From assembly GCA_036927565.1 (NCBI GenBank), contig JAYESD010000002.1, forward strand, positions 222,831,882 to 222,895,881: a stretch of DNA of 64,000 nucleotides. The letters run 5' to 3'. Each line of letters begins with the position of its first letter. The first letter of the stretch is position 1. Below the pieces are notes generated by a model. The model saw nothing but the letters and a program-made list of their open reading frames with translations, was not told where the DNA came from and ran no database searches. This DNA comes from Tuctoria greenei (Eukaryota; Streptophyta; Magnoliopsida; Poales; Poaceae). Below, piece after piece: positions 22,836 through 32,956 of this stretch. Position numbers and translations under genes: made by a program.

Positions 22836-23613
22836 TGAATGTAGGCCTAGAGGGGGGGGGGGGGTGAATAGGCCTTCTTGAATTTTCTCGGTTCCTGTAA
22901 CACTCAACAACAAAGTCAATACCAGAGATATCGGACTAGTCCGGTAAAGTGCGGACTAGTCCGGTTTTCACGGGCTAAGTTGATCAAGTTCAGTCAATTT
23001 GATTGATTCGTTAATGTTTGCAGCGGAAATATAAACTTGAATGACAGTTTAATAGTTATATGTCAAATTCTATTACAATTAAGACTCTTGTTCAACAATT
23101 TAACTCAAATTGAACAAAGTGAATCAAACCCTAGATTAAGTTGATCAATTAAGATGAAGAACGCAAAAGGACAAGACACACGATTTATCCCGTGGTTCGG
23201 CTACCACGAAGGCAACCTACGTCCACGTTGAGGAGCCAACAAAAGGACCGGGTCTTCTCCAACCCTTCCCTCGTCGGATCGCCACGAAGGCCAATCCTCT
23301 TCCACTAATCACAAAGGGTAAATTACCAAGTTGAAGGGGCGTTCTCACACGTTGAGAGCTCCCTTGATTACAACTTACAAAGCCACCAATAACACACTCG
23401 AAAATTACAAATTGAAACGCAATAGTGTGTTAGAGAATCAAACCAAGAGCTCAATGATGTGTGCCAAGTGCCTCTCCAATGATCTAGAAGTGATCTTCAA
23501 TAGATTGATCGATTTTGCACTTAATTTCGTGGAGAGAGGTGGTTTTTGAGTCTCTTGGGAGGTGTGACGGCACTAGGGTTCGAGAGAGTTTGTAAAAGTG
23601 GGTCGTGCACCTC

Positions 23614-23621
23614 TATTTATA
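23614..23621 (-). promoter_or_regulatory. C2 LTR TATA box (3' LTR)
   Basis: TATAAATA on the minus strand in the context CCCCATATAAATAGAGGTGC. The same box is at 32160-32167 in the 5' LTR, which would be the active promoter. It lies just downstream, in element sense, of the palindrome array. Confidence 0.75.
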
Positions 23622-23658
23622 TGGGGTTTCTAAAAGTGACCGTTAGGGTTCAGAAAGA

Positions 23659-24142
23659 TCGTACTAGTCCGTGGTGGTCACCGGACTAGTACGGTGTGCT
23701 GTGTTTAGCAAACCCTATGTGTCCAGGAATATCGGACTAGTCTGGTTGAAATCGGACTTGCCCGATTTCACTACTGGAAATCTTCGGACTAGTCCGATTG
23801 CCATCGGACTTGTCCGGACATATGAAACCCTAAGTGTTTAGGATGACAAGTCCGCACTTGGAGGACTTGTCCGATTTAGATCAGTGTGTATATTGGACTA
23901 GTCCGTGTAGGCACCGGACTTGTCCGAAGTGGATTAGAAAGAATATCGGACTAGTCCGGATCACAACGGACTTGTTCGATTTTGTGTGACTTGTGCATTG
24001 TGTTGAGGACTAGTCCGCATTGGGGAGGACTAGTCCGAAGTGGATCAGAAAGATATCGGACTAGTCCGGTGGATACCGGACTTGTCCAATCTAGTGCAGA
24101 AAGTGATATCGGATTAGTCCGGCTGATATCGGACTAGTCCGG
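23659..24142. repeat. Array of paired CGGACTAGTCCG palindromes (3' LTR)
   Basis: About twenty copies of the 12-bp palindrome CGGACTAGTCCG or variants such as CGGACTTGTCCG. They mostly occur in pairs with 8-9 bp between members, so their centres are 20-21 bp apart; pairs recur every 50-60 bp. Several copies here carry point changes compared with the 5' LTR. The array ends about 40 bp upstream of the TATA box in element sense. Confidence 0.9.
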
Positions 24143-24405
24143 TCCTGTATAACTTTGTGCATTGTGTGTGTGTGCTTGAAGGTGATTGAGCTCTTGGGTG
24201 TGTTTCCCTAACACACTCCATACATAATAATCTACTATTTTCTTCTCCTTGAGCTCAAATTCACTTTGCTTCTCATTTCCCTTCTTTTTGACATTTTGCT
24301 CATTTTTCATTATTTGCCTGCATTCATCTCAACAAAAGGATTAGGATCCCAATTGCTTGTCATAAATCATCCAAAACCCACAAGGGAGTCCTAGATGCAC
24401 TTTCA

Positions 24406-25683
24406 ATCTCCCCCTTTTTGGTGATTGATGACAACCAATTGAGATTTCACAAAATAAGGCAAAAAATGAGATTTTCATAAAGTATGCACATATGACTCAA
24501 AAATACATCGAGCAACAAGAGAATTATCCATATGTGCATTCTTTATGGTGGGATGCATACTAAGTGCATGAATACATTGAGAATGACAGAATTTACATTA
24601 ATCAACCGATACCAAGTGCATATGACATTCCAGGAGCAAAAATGCAGTTTTCATCACATACTCGCAAATAAATTGAGCAATTCATCACAAGACCAAACTT
24701 AATATGAAAACAGTGTTAAACTATTACAATCACAAATAAAATTACAGAGAAGGCTCTCTCCTCGCATCCTATTACAGCTAAAGCTAAGACTTGACTCCCC
24801 CTCAATCTCTCCCCCTTTGGCATCAAGACACCAAAAAGAGAGAGAGGAAGGTCCTAGGTTCTTTACTCTTCGCTGTCTGTCCTCTCGTCGTCTTCTTCGT
24901 CTTCTTTGCTCTCCGTTTGACGAGGAGGAGAGGGAGGAGGAGGAGCGGAGCTGCTCGAGCCCCCAATGCCCAAATAGGCAAGCTCGGAGGGGGACAAGGG
25001 CCCGAGCTTGGAGATGTCAAGATCAGAATCTTCAGAAATTACTGGAGATCCAATGGGGTTGATCTCCAGCTTTTCACTCAGTTGCTTCACATTGGCTTTG
25101 ATATATCTCGTATCCTCCTTCCTCTTCTGATTGAGTTTATGATGCTTTACTTTAGTCTTCTTGCAGGAGGAGAATATCGTGGACAAGTATTTGAGGATCC
25201 CACCGGCGGATCCCCTCCGAGGGGCTTCCCTGGAGGGGGGAGGAGATTAGGGTTTGGTGGCGGCTAGGGTTATGGACACGAAAAATCGGACAAGTCCGGA
25301 CATGACCGGACTAGTCCGAAGTCATCCAGAGACCTATATCGGACTAGTCCGTGGTCTATCGAACTAGTCCGGCCTAACGGGCACTCTGCTGACTAGTCTG
25401 CATGGGCGGACTAGTCCGGATAACCACGGACTAGTCCGTGGTCACCAGGAAAGAATTGCATAGCCCATTCATATATATTTGAAGGTTCAATAATAGAGAA
25501 TAGAGAGGCAAAACAATTCAAGTAATCTTGATGAATTTGACCAGTAAGCATACAACAATCATACAATGATAAAAATTCATCAAGATCTAATAATTGACAT
25601 AGTTTTTCGAGAGAAAAATGGAGAGGGATGATTTTCACAATTCAATCAACATCTTTGAAGCAATCATACAGGTATGCAACTTT
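24406..25683 (-). other. C2 region between RNase H and 3' LTR; purine tracts, no intact ORF
   Basis: The polypurine tract adjoins the LTR (minus strand AAAAAGGGGGAGAT, 24406-24421). A second one (AAAGGGGGAGAGATTGAGG on the minus strand) is at about 24799-24817. Between them the DNA is AT-rich. Minus-strand frames at 25186-24863 (Ser/Pro/acidic-rich) and 25638-25411 are remnants of an extra ORF, the place where SIRE elements may carry an envelope-like ORF, but I see no signal peptide, membrane helix or family match. Six further CGGACTAGTCCG-type motifs lie at 25286-25441. Confidence 0.6.
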
Positions 25684-28600
25684 TCAAGGCATACTCCGAG
25701 AATCAAGAATATTTAGCTCATTTCGGAGTTCGCAAAAACGCTTTTCATCAAGTGGCTTGGTGAATATGTCGGCCAATTGTTTTTGGGTGTTGACATGTGA
25801 GATGGTTATGTCTCCTTTCATGGAATGGTCTCTCAAGAAATGATGTCTTATGTCTATGTGTTTAGTCCTAGAGTGCTCAACTGGATTGTGGGCTATTTTA
25901 ATGGCACTCTCATTATCACAAAGGAGAGGAATACGGTTCATATTGTAACCGTAATCCCTTAGAGTTTGTCGCATCCAAAGGAGTTGTGCACAACAACTCC
26001 CGGCTGCAACATACTCCGCTTCGGCTGTGGATAATGCAATGGAATTTTGTTTCTTAGATGACCAAGAAACCAAAGATCTTCCTAGGAATTGGCATGTGCC
26101 AGAGGTGCTTTTTCTATCAACTTTGCACCCGGCATAATCTGCATCGGAGTAACCAATGAGATTGAATTTGGAGCCTTTTGGGTACCAAAGACCAAGGTTG
26201 GGTGTATGAACTAAATATCTCAAGATTCTTTTTACGGCTGTCAAGTGACATTCCTTAGGGTTGGCTTGAAATCTTGCACACAAACATACACTCAACATAA
26301 TATCTGGCCTAGATGCACATAAGTAGAGTAAAGTTCCAATCATGGAGCGATATACCTTTTGGTCGACGCTCGGTCCATCTTCATTGAGATCCAAGTGGCC
26401 ATTCGTAGCCATGGGAGTCTTTATGGGCTTTGCCTTGTCCATACCAAACTTCTTGAGTATGTCCCGCGTGTACTTGGTTTGGCTTATGAACGTTCCTTCC
26501 CTTTGTTGCCGCACTTGGAATCCCAAGAAGTACTTCAATTCTCCCATCATTGACATTTCAAACCTGTCTGTCATAATTCTACTAAATTCTTCACAGAAAG
26601 ATTGGTTAGTTGACCCAAAAATTATATCATCAACATAGATTTGGCAAATAAAAAGATCATTATCTAGATTCTTTGTGAATAATGTATAATCTATTTTGCC
26701 AATTTGAAAACCATTATCAATTAAGAAATCTCTAAGACACTCATACCAAGCTCTAGGAGCTTGTTTGAGGCCATAGAGAGCCTTACGCAGTTTATATACG
26801 TGGTCGGGGAACTCTTCGTCTTCAAACCCGGGTGGTTGCTCCACGTACACCTCTTCCTTGATCGGTCCGTTGAGGAAGGCGCTTTTCACGTCCATTTGAT
26901 ACAGCTTGAAATCATAGTGAGTAGCATATGCAAGTAATATTCTAATTGATTCAAGCCTAGCTACTGGAGCAAAAGTCTCATTGAAATCCAAACCTTCGAC
27001 TTGTGAGTAACCTTTGGCCACAAGTCGTGCCTCGTTTCTTGTCACCACTCCGTGTTCGTCTTGCTTGTTGCGGAAGACCCACTTGGTGCCCACTATATTT
27101 GCATTGGGTCTTGCCACAAGTTCCCAAACCTCGTTTCTCTTGAAGTTGTTCAACTCTTCTTGCATTGCCACCACCCAGTCCGGATCCTTCAGTGCATCCT
27201 CAGTCCTGCGTGGTTCCAAAAAGGAGACAAACGAGTAATGCTCACAAAAATTAGCTATACGAGATCTAGTGGTTACTCCCTTTTGGATGTCACCGATGAT
27301 GTTGTCGATTGGGTGATCCCTTTGAATGCATTGGTGTACTCTTGGGTGTGGCACTTGGAGAGTTGTGTGTTGGTGATCATTTTCTTCTCCCCCTGAGTGG
27401 TTGCCCTCGTTGATTTGTTGATCATCTTCATATTCTTGTGATTGATCTTGTATCGAAGCTCCCCCTTGATTGTTGATCTCCTCTTGTGGTTCACTTTCCT
27501 CTTGTATTTGTGACGATGACTCTTGTGGTCGAACTTCGCCCAGAGCCATTCTCTTCAACGCTTGATAAGGAGCTTCTTCTTTACCTAATTCACATTGATC
27601 AACTTGCTCCTTTTGGGAGCCATTAGTTTCATCGAACACTACGTCACGTGCCACTTCAACAAGTCCGGAGGCCTTGTTGAAAACACGATAGGCGTAAGTG
27701 TTCGAATCATAACCAAGCAAGAAACCTTCATCGGACTTCGAAGCGAACTTTGAAGTCCTGGGCTTCTTGTTCAAGATATAACACAGAGAGCCGAAAACTC
27801 GAAAATATGAAATGTTTGGTTTGTTACCGGTGAGTAGCTCATAAGGAGTCTTCTTGAGTAGTCGATGAAGGTAGAGTCGATTTGCGGCGTGGCAAGCGGT
27901 GTTAATTGCTTCCGCCCAAAATTGATCCAAAGTCTTGTATTCATCGAGCATTGTTCTTGCCATCTCTATGAGCGTTCGATTCTTCCTTTCGGCAACTCCG
28001 TTTTGTTGTGGAGAGTATGGTGCTGAAAATTCGTGCTTGATTCCCTCCTCATCAAGGTACTCCTCCACTTGTATGTTCTTGAACTCCGTGCCGTTGTCGC
28101 TCCGAATACTCTTGATCGATAGTTAGAACTCGTTTTGCGCTCGCTTGAAGAATTTCTTGAGTGTCCCTTGTGTTTCTGACTTGTCATGCAAGAAGAACAC
28201 CCAAGTGAAGCGGGAAAAATCATCAATAATGACTAAACCGTATTTATTACCGCCGATGCTTATGTAAGCAATTGGACCAAACAAGTCCATATGAAGTAGT
28301 TCAAGCGGTCTTGTCGTAGTCATGATGTTCTTTGCAGGATGATGTGCTCCAACTTGCTTCCCGGCTTGGCACGCGCTACAAGGCCTGTCTTTCTCAAAAA
28401 CAACATCTTTCAAACCTCGGATGTGATCGCCATTGAGGAGTTTTTGAAGATTCCTCATACTGACATTTGCTAGCCGTCTATGCCACAACCAACCCATGTT
28501 GGTTTTTGCAATCAAGCATGTGTCGAGTTCAGCTTTATCCTTGTTGAAGTCAACAAGGTAAAGCTTTCCCTTCAACATACCCTTGAATGCAACGGAACCA

Positions 28601-28910
28601 TCACTCCACCTTGAGACGGTCACACCCTCGTTAGTGAACAAGCAATTATAACCTTTGTCACATAATTGAGATATGGACAACAGGTTATAATCTAAAGATT
28701 CAACATGTAAAACATGAGAAAGAGTGTGTTCAGAGGATATTGCTATTTTACCGGTACCGGGCACCCTTCCTTGACTATTATCTCCGAAGTAGATGCCTTC
28801 ATTTGGGTCCTCGTTTTCCTAATATTCCACGAACATCCTCCTTTCTTCGGTCATGTGGTTGGTGCATCCACTGTCTAGCACCCATTTGGATCCACCAGAG
28901 GAATAGGCCT
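25684..28910 (-). pseudogene. C2 pol: protease, integrase, RT, RNase H, with two in-frame stops
   Basis: One reading frame runs through the whole region. The protease active site WVLDSGCTNHMT has its Asp at 28873-28875. Next come gag_pre-integrase (WLWHRRLANVSMRNLQKL, CSACQAGKQ) and integrase (LHMDLFGPI, SDNGTEF, QQNGVAERKNRTL, the D,D-35-E triad). RT starts about 27190 (WVFRNKQDEHG, ARLVAKGYSQ; YVDD at 26627-26638 in QIYVDDIIFGS), then RNase H (GYSDADYAGCKVDRKSTSG, STAEAEYVAA, LLCDNESAIKIA, LADIFTKPLDE). Stops interrupt it at 28819-28821 (TAG, behind the protease active site) and 28123-28125 (TAA, inside integrase). The last 794 codons are open. The frame differs from gag, so a frameshift or loss of frame lies near 28905. 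Confidence 0.92.
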
Positions 28911-29064
28911 GCAGAAACAAATTATGCCTTGGTTTTAGGTACCCAAGCTTGCTTGGGTCCTTGGAGGTTAGTTACAATACATTTGGGCACCCACACATGG
29001 GATTTTGTGTTCCCATGGCGTGGCCCAGCATAATAAGCATAAACTTTACCAAGATTGTTTCTCA
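28911..29064 (-). pseudogene. C2 gag-pol junction, out of frame
   Basis: The minus strand encodes a SIRE-like linker with VWVPKCIVTNLQG and QAWVPKTKA, in a frame that matches neither gag (ends at 29065) nor the protease. A frame change is therefore needed on both sides. It is either decay or the site of a normal frame change; one copy cannot decide. Confidence 0.6.
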
Positions 29065-31326
29065 TTAATACATAGAGGCATCAAAGGTTTTGAACAAAAG
29101 TTGCTGTTGTTTATGGATCGGACTAGTCTGGGTGACCAGACTTGTCCGGATGACCGGACTTGTCCGGACCACAACCGGACTAGTCCGGTGTTCATGAGAG
29201 TTCGGGTTCTTAATTTTCGAGTTACCAGGTTGTGAGGGTCCTCCCTTCACAAAGGTAATCCTTCCCTTGTTATTCTTATGACTTTCAGCATTTTGCTTTC
29301 CATCATAAGAGTAACCAATGCTATACTTGACATTTGGAGGTCTTTGGACCAAGTATGCACTACGTGCATAGTTGATCCTCTCCTTGTCAAATATTCCACA
29401 TTGGGTAGGATTTTTATCCTTTGTGGAGGTAGACTTTTCCTTCAAACTGGTGTTGATTTTACCACATTTGCACATATGAACAAGATTAGTTGAAGTGGGT
29501 TGAGAAGGTAGACTTGAAGAGGGGGAAGATTCACTTAGCTTGAGTGACTCAACTTGCACTTCAAGGATCTTGTTAACCTTGATCAGGTCATCAAGTTGAT
29601 CCTTGATTGCAATGTTTGAGTTGGTTAGCTCCAAGCAAGTTTTCTTGCTTGAAGCTAGCTCAAGCTCTAGTGAGCAGTTTTTCTCCTTTTCAAGAACTAG
29701 AAGATTGTCAAGTTCGACATACTTCTCCTTTTGGGAGATAATCATGTCCTCTTGACGATCAATTAGCCATTCCTTCTCAACAAGTTGGTCAAGTAAAAAT
29801 TTCATTTTAGCAGCAGTTTTTCTATCTAATCCAATTAACATATCTTCATCATCACTATCTAGTTCATCATTACTTGAGTAGGAATGCATGGAAGGAGTTT
29901 TGATGTTTACCTTGCGTTTACCTTCCTTTGCCATGAGGCAAGTGCCATTTCCCTTCTTTGTACCGAGCGTGGGGAAGAGTGTGGGTTTCTTGGACGTGCT
30001 TTCAATGGCTATGCTAGCCATCTCTTCTTCATCGGATGATGAGGACTCATCGTTTGAGTCCCACTCCTTTCCAATGTGTGCTTGTTCAGCTTGTTTCTTC
30101 TTCTTGAAGAATTTCTTCGGTTGAGGCTTGGCTTCTTTATTCTTCTTCTTGTTGTCGTCATACGGGCAATTGACTATAAAGTGGTTATACTCACCACAAT
30201 TATAGCACGCCCGCCTCATCTTCGGCTTTGTCCTCTCCTTGTACTTGCCTTCACTTGATTTTGTTCCTTGTCTTTTCTTCATTATTCTTTTGAACTTTTT
30301 CATGAACAAAATCATATCCTCTTCGTCCAGCTCACTGCTTTCATCATCACTGTCCTCCTCAAGCTGTGCTTCTCTTGCTTCTTTGGATAGAGGCTTGAGT
30401 GTGGACTTTAAGGCAACTCCCTTCTTCTTGGCTGATGTGAGGTCGGCTATTTCTTTGACGTGCTTGGCTTGTTTCTCCATCATTTCAAAGTTGATGATTT
30501 TGCCAAGCAATTCATCTGGAGTCATCCTCTTGTACCTGGGACTTTCTCTGATCATAGAGCATAGTGTGACATTGCGAGGCATAAAGGATCTAAGGATGAG
30601 CTTTACAACCTCGTGGTCATTCCACTTCTTGCTCCCATATGATCGAACCTTGTTTACAAGTGTCTTCAATCGGTTGTACATGTCCTGGGGAGACTCGTCT
30701 TCCTCAATTGCGAACCTTCCTAGTTCACCTTCGATCATTTCAATTTTCGCCTCCCGCACATGCCGGTCACCTTCATGGGCTGTTTGTAGTGTGTCCCATA
30801 TTTCCTTGGCAATCTCCAGTCCGTCCACCTTTGTGAATTCATCTCGACTTAGAGAGGAGGTGATTACGGCTGCGGCTTGAGCGTTTCTGTGGATGGCTTG
30901 CTCTTGACTTGGGGTGAGCTCTTCGTCGTCATCTGGGATGTCTATTCCTGTGCACACAATATGCCATAAACTTGGGTTAAGGGAAATCAAGTGCATCTTC
31001 ATATTTTGCCTCCACATGGAGTAATCACTCCCATCGAAGTGTGGGGCTTTTCCAAGAGGAATAGATAGGTAATGGCTGTTGTTTGAATTTAAACGATCAT
31101 AGTTAAAAGGATATCGGGAGTAGTCGGTGTGACTACTCCCCTTCTTCTTTTCTTCAACTTTAGCTTTCCCTTTGGAAAGTGATTTCTTTCTGAGGAGTGC
31201 TTTCAGCTCCAGCGTCTCCTCTTCATCATCATCGAAGTATTGAATTGCTTCGAGATACTTTTCCAGCTTTTGGTTCTTGTCGTTGTTCACTTCTTCCTGG
31301 TTGTTGATTTTCTGAACTTCCTTCAT
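29065..31326 (-). CDS. C2 gag protein with coiled coil and RTSP repeats
   Basis: The most likely start is the ATG at 31326 (MKEVQKINNQEE); the frame is open further upstream through the primer site but without another ATG. Residues about 90-290 hold the copia gag domain (HFDGSDYSMWRQNMKMHL, EIWDTLQTAHEG, RFAIEEDESPQDMYNRL). A CCHC knuckle follows at CYNCGEYNHFIVNC, then Lys-rich and acidic stretches, a predicted coiled coil (KEKYVELDNLLVLEKEKN and following), and a C-terminal part ending with four repeats of R/Q-TS-P/L encoded by the same CGGACTAGTCCG palindrome found in the LTR. About 754 residues, no stops. It forms the particle shell. It ends with TAA before the VWVPK segment, which lies in another frame. 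Confidence 0.85.
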   Translation of the reverse strand: MKEVQKINNQEEVNNDKNQKLEKYLEAIQYFDDDEEETLELKALLRKKSLSKGKAKVEEKKKGSSHTDYSRYPFNYDRLNSNNSHYLSIPLGKAPHFDGSDYSMWRQNMKMHLISLNPSLWHIVCTGIDIPDDDEELTPSQEQAIHRNAQAAAVITSSLSRDEFTKVDGLEIAKEIWDTLQTAHEGDRHVREAKIEMIEGELGRFAIEEDESPQDMYNRLKTLVNKVRSYGSKKWNDHEVVKLILRSFMPRNVTLCSMIRESPRYKRMTPDELLGKIINFEMMEKQAKHVKEIADLTSAKKKGVALKSTLKPLSKEAREAQLEEDSDDESSELDEEDMILFMKKFKRIMKKRQGTKSSEGKYKERTKPKMRRACYNCGEYNHFIVNCPYDDNKKKNKEAKPQPKKFFKKKKQAEQAHIGKEWDSNDESSSSDEEEMASIAIESTSKKPTLFPTLGTKKGNGTCLMAKEGKRKVNIKTPSMHSYSSNDELDSDDEDMLIGLDRKTAAKMKFLLDQLVEKEWLIDRQEDMIISQKEKYVELDNLLVLEKEKNCSLELELASSKKTCLELTNSNIAIKDQLDDLIKVNKILEVQVESLKLSESSPSSSLPSQPTSTNLVHMCKCGKINTSLKEKSTSTKDKNPTQCGIFDKERINYARSAYLVQRPPNVKYSIGYSYDGKQNAESHKNNKGRITFVKGGPSQPGNSKIKNPNSHEHRTSPVVVRTSPVIRTSLVTQTSPIHKQQQLLFKTFDASMY
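29117..29191. repeat. CGGACTAGTCCG-type motifs inside the C2 gag coding sequence
   Basis: Four copies of the palindrome or its CTTG variant in 75 bp of the gag C-terminus. Since CGG ACT AGT CCG is its own complement it encodes Arg-Thr-Ser-Pro on either strand in this frame. Confidence 0.85.
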
Positions 31327-31373
31327 GTCCGACACGATCTCTTCGAGTGGTTGCACTCTTTCTTGAAGAACCT

Positions 31374-31385
31374 GCTCTGATACCA
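31374..31385 (-). other. C2 primer binding site
   Basis: TGGTATCAGAGC on the minus strand, two bases after the 5' LTR end, is complementary to the 3' end of plant initiator methionine tRNA, the usual primer of Ty1/copia minus-strand DNA synthesis. Confidence 0.9.
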
Positions 31386-31387
31386 AT

Positions 31388-32951
31388 TGAGTGTAGGCCT
31401 AGAGGGGGGGTGAATAGGCCTTCTTGAATTTTCTCGGTTCCTGTAACACTCAACAACAAAGTCAATACCAGAGATATCGGACTAGTCCGGTAAAGTGCGG
31501 ACTAGTCCGGTTTTCACGGGCTAAGTTGATCAAGTTCAGTCAATTTGATTGATTCGTTAATGTTTGCAGCGGAAATATAAACTTGAATGACAGTTTAATA
31601 GTTGTATGTCAAATTCTATTACAATTAAGACTCTTGTTCAACAATTTAACTCAAATTGAACAAAGTGAATCAAACCCTAGATTAAGTTGATCAATTAAGA
31701 TGAAGAACGCAAAAGGACAAGACACACGATTTATCCCGTGGTTCGGCTACCACGAAGGCAACCTACGTCCACGTTGAGGAGCCCACAAAAGGACCGGGTC
31801 TTCTCCAACCCTTCCCTCGTCGGATCGCCACAAAGGCCAATCCTCTTCCACTAATCACAAAGGGTAAATAACCAAGTTGAAGGGGCGTTCTCATACGTTG
31901 AGAGCTCCCTTGATTACAAATTACAAAGCCACCAATAACACACTCGAAAATTACAAATTGAAACGCAATAGTGTGTTAGAGAATCAAACCAAGAGCTCAA
32001 TGATGTGTGCCAAGTGTCTCTCCAATGATCTAGAAGTGATCTTCAATAGATTGATCGATTTTGCACTTAATTTCGTGGAGAGAGGTGGTTTTTGAGTCTC
32101 TTGGGAGGTGTGACGGCGCTAAGGTTCGAGAGAGTTTGTAAAAGTGGGCCGTGCACCTCTATTTATATGGGGTTTCTAAAAGTGACCGTTAGGGTTCAGA
32201 AAGATCGGACTAGTCCATGGTGGTCACCGGACTAGTCCGGTGTGCTGTGTGTAGCAAACCCTAAGTGTCCAGGAATATCGGACTAGTCCGGTTGAAAACG
32301 GACTTGTCCGATTTTACTACTGGAAATCTTCGGACTAGTCCGATTGCCATCAGACTTGTCCGGACATATGAAACCCTAAGTGTTTAGGATGACAAGTCCG
32401 CACTTGGAGGACTTGTCCGATTTAGATCAGTGTGTATATCGGACTAGTCCGGGTAGACACCGGACTTGTCCGAAGTGGATCAGAAAGAATATCAGACTAG
32501 TCCGGATCATAACGGACTTGTCCGATTTTGTGTGACTTGTGCATTGTGTTGAGGACTAGTCCGCATTGGGGAGGACTAGTCCGAAGTGGATCAGAAAGAT
32601 ATCGGACTAGTCCGGTGGATACCGGACTTGTCCGATCTAGTGCAGAAAGTGATATCGGACTAGTCCGGCTGATATCGGACTAGTCCGGTCCTGTATAACT
32701 TTGTGCATTGTGTGTGTGTGCTTGAAGGTGATTGAGCTCTTGGGTGTGTTCCCTTAACACACTCCATACATAATAATCTACTATTTTCTTCTCCTTGAGC
32801 TCAAATTCACTTTGCTTCTCATTTCCCTTCTTTTTGGCATTTTGCTCATTTTTCATTATTTTTCTGCATTCATCTCAACAAAAGGATTAGGATCCCAATT
32901 GCTTGTCATAAATCATCCAAAACCCACAAGGGAGTCCTAGATGCACTTTCA
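31388..32951 (-). repeat. C2 5' LTR (right copy)
   Basis: Matches the 3' LTR at about 98% by eye. Plus-strand ends TGAGTGTAGGCC and CACTTTCA. TATA box at 32160-32167, palindrome array at 32204-32689 and the transcribed palindrome pair at 31478-31509. This LTR would drive element transcription toward lower coordinates. Confidence 0.95.
32204..32689. repeat. Array of paired CGGACTAGTCCG palindromes (5' LTR)
   Basis: Same arrangement as in the 3' LTR, with more members in perfect form (for example at 32205-32216). In element sense it is immediately upstream of the TATA box, that is, in the enhancer position of U3. Confidence 0.9.
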
Positions 32952-32956
32952 AAGTG
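32952..32956. repeat. C2 target-site duplication, right copy (AAGTG)
   Basis: Identical to 22831-22835 and followed by the continuation of the G1 antisense exon (CCCATTCAAG). Confidence 0.95.

Larger units (their letters stand above)
22836..24405 (-). repeat. C2 3' LTR (left copy)
   Basis: Plus-strand ends TGAATGTAGGCC and CACTTTCA. Element sense runs right to left. U3 holds the palindrome array (23659-24142), and a TATA box follows at 23614-23621. Near the inner 3' end is a run of 13 G (plus strand) where the other LTR has 7. A second pair of palindromes lies at 22932-22963, in the transcribed part. Confidence 0.95.
22836..32951 (-). mobile_element. Ty1/copia element C2 (SIRE/Maximus-like), complete with both LTRs
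   Basis: A complete 10.1-kb element on the minus strand with LTRs of 1570 and 1564 bp, target duplication AAGTG, a primer site complementary to initiator Met tRNA, gag, pol and polypurine tract. The long gag with coiled coil, VWVPK and AWVPK motifs between gag and protease, large LTRs and a long 3' region before the LTR fit the SIRE/Maximus lineage. The LTRs differ at about 34 sites by my count (about 2%). Pol has two in-frame stops, so it is not autonomous now. It lies in the antisense gene of G1. Confidence 0.95.

Noticed and set aside
23331..23549. 72-codon frame repeated at 31877-32095
   Set aside because: It is the two LTR copies of C2, not a duplicated gene; it lies in the transcribed LTR part and in antisense.
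22930..24142. CRISPR-like array made of regular short repeats
   Set aside because: Repeats are 12-bp palindromes with 8-bp spacers inside a plant LTR, present in both LTRs; no CRISPR architecture and a eukaryotic context.
24791..25267. 158-codon plus-strand frame
   Set aside because: Antisense to the C2 3' region; Gly/Pro/Arg-rich, and the complementary acidic frame is just as open. No membrane or envelope features on either strand.
25411..25638. Envelope-like protein of C2
   Set aside because: 75 codons with no signal peptide, no transmembrane helix and no cleavage site; only position suggests it.
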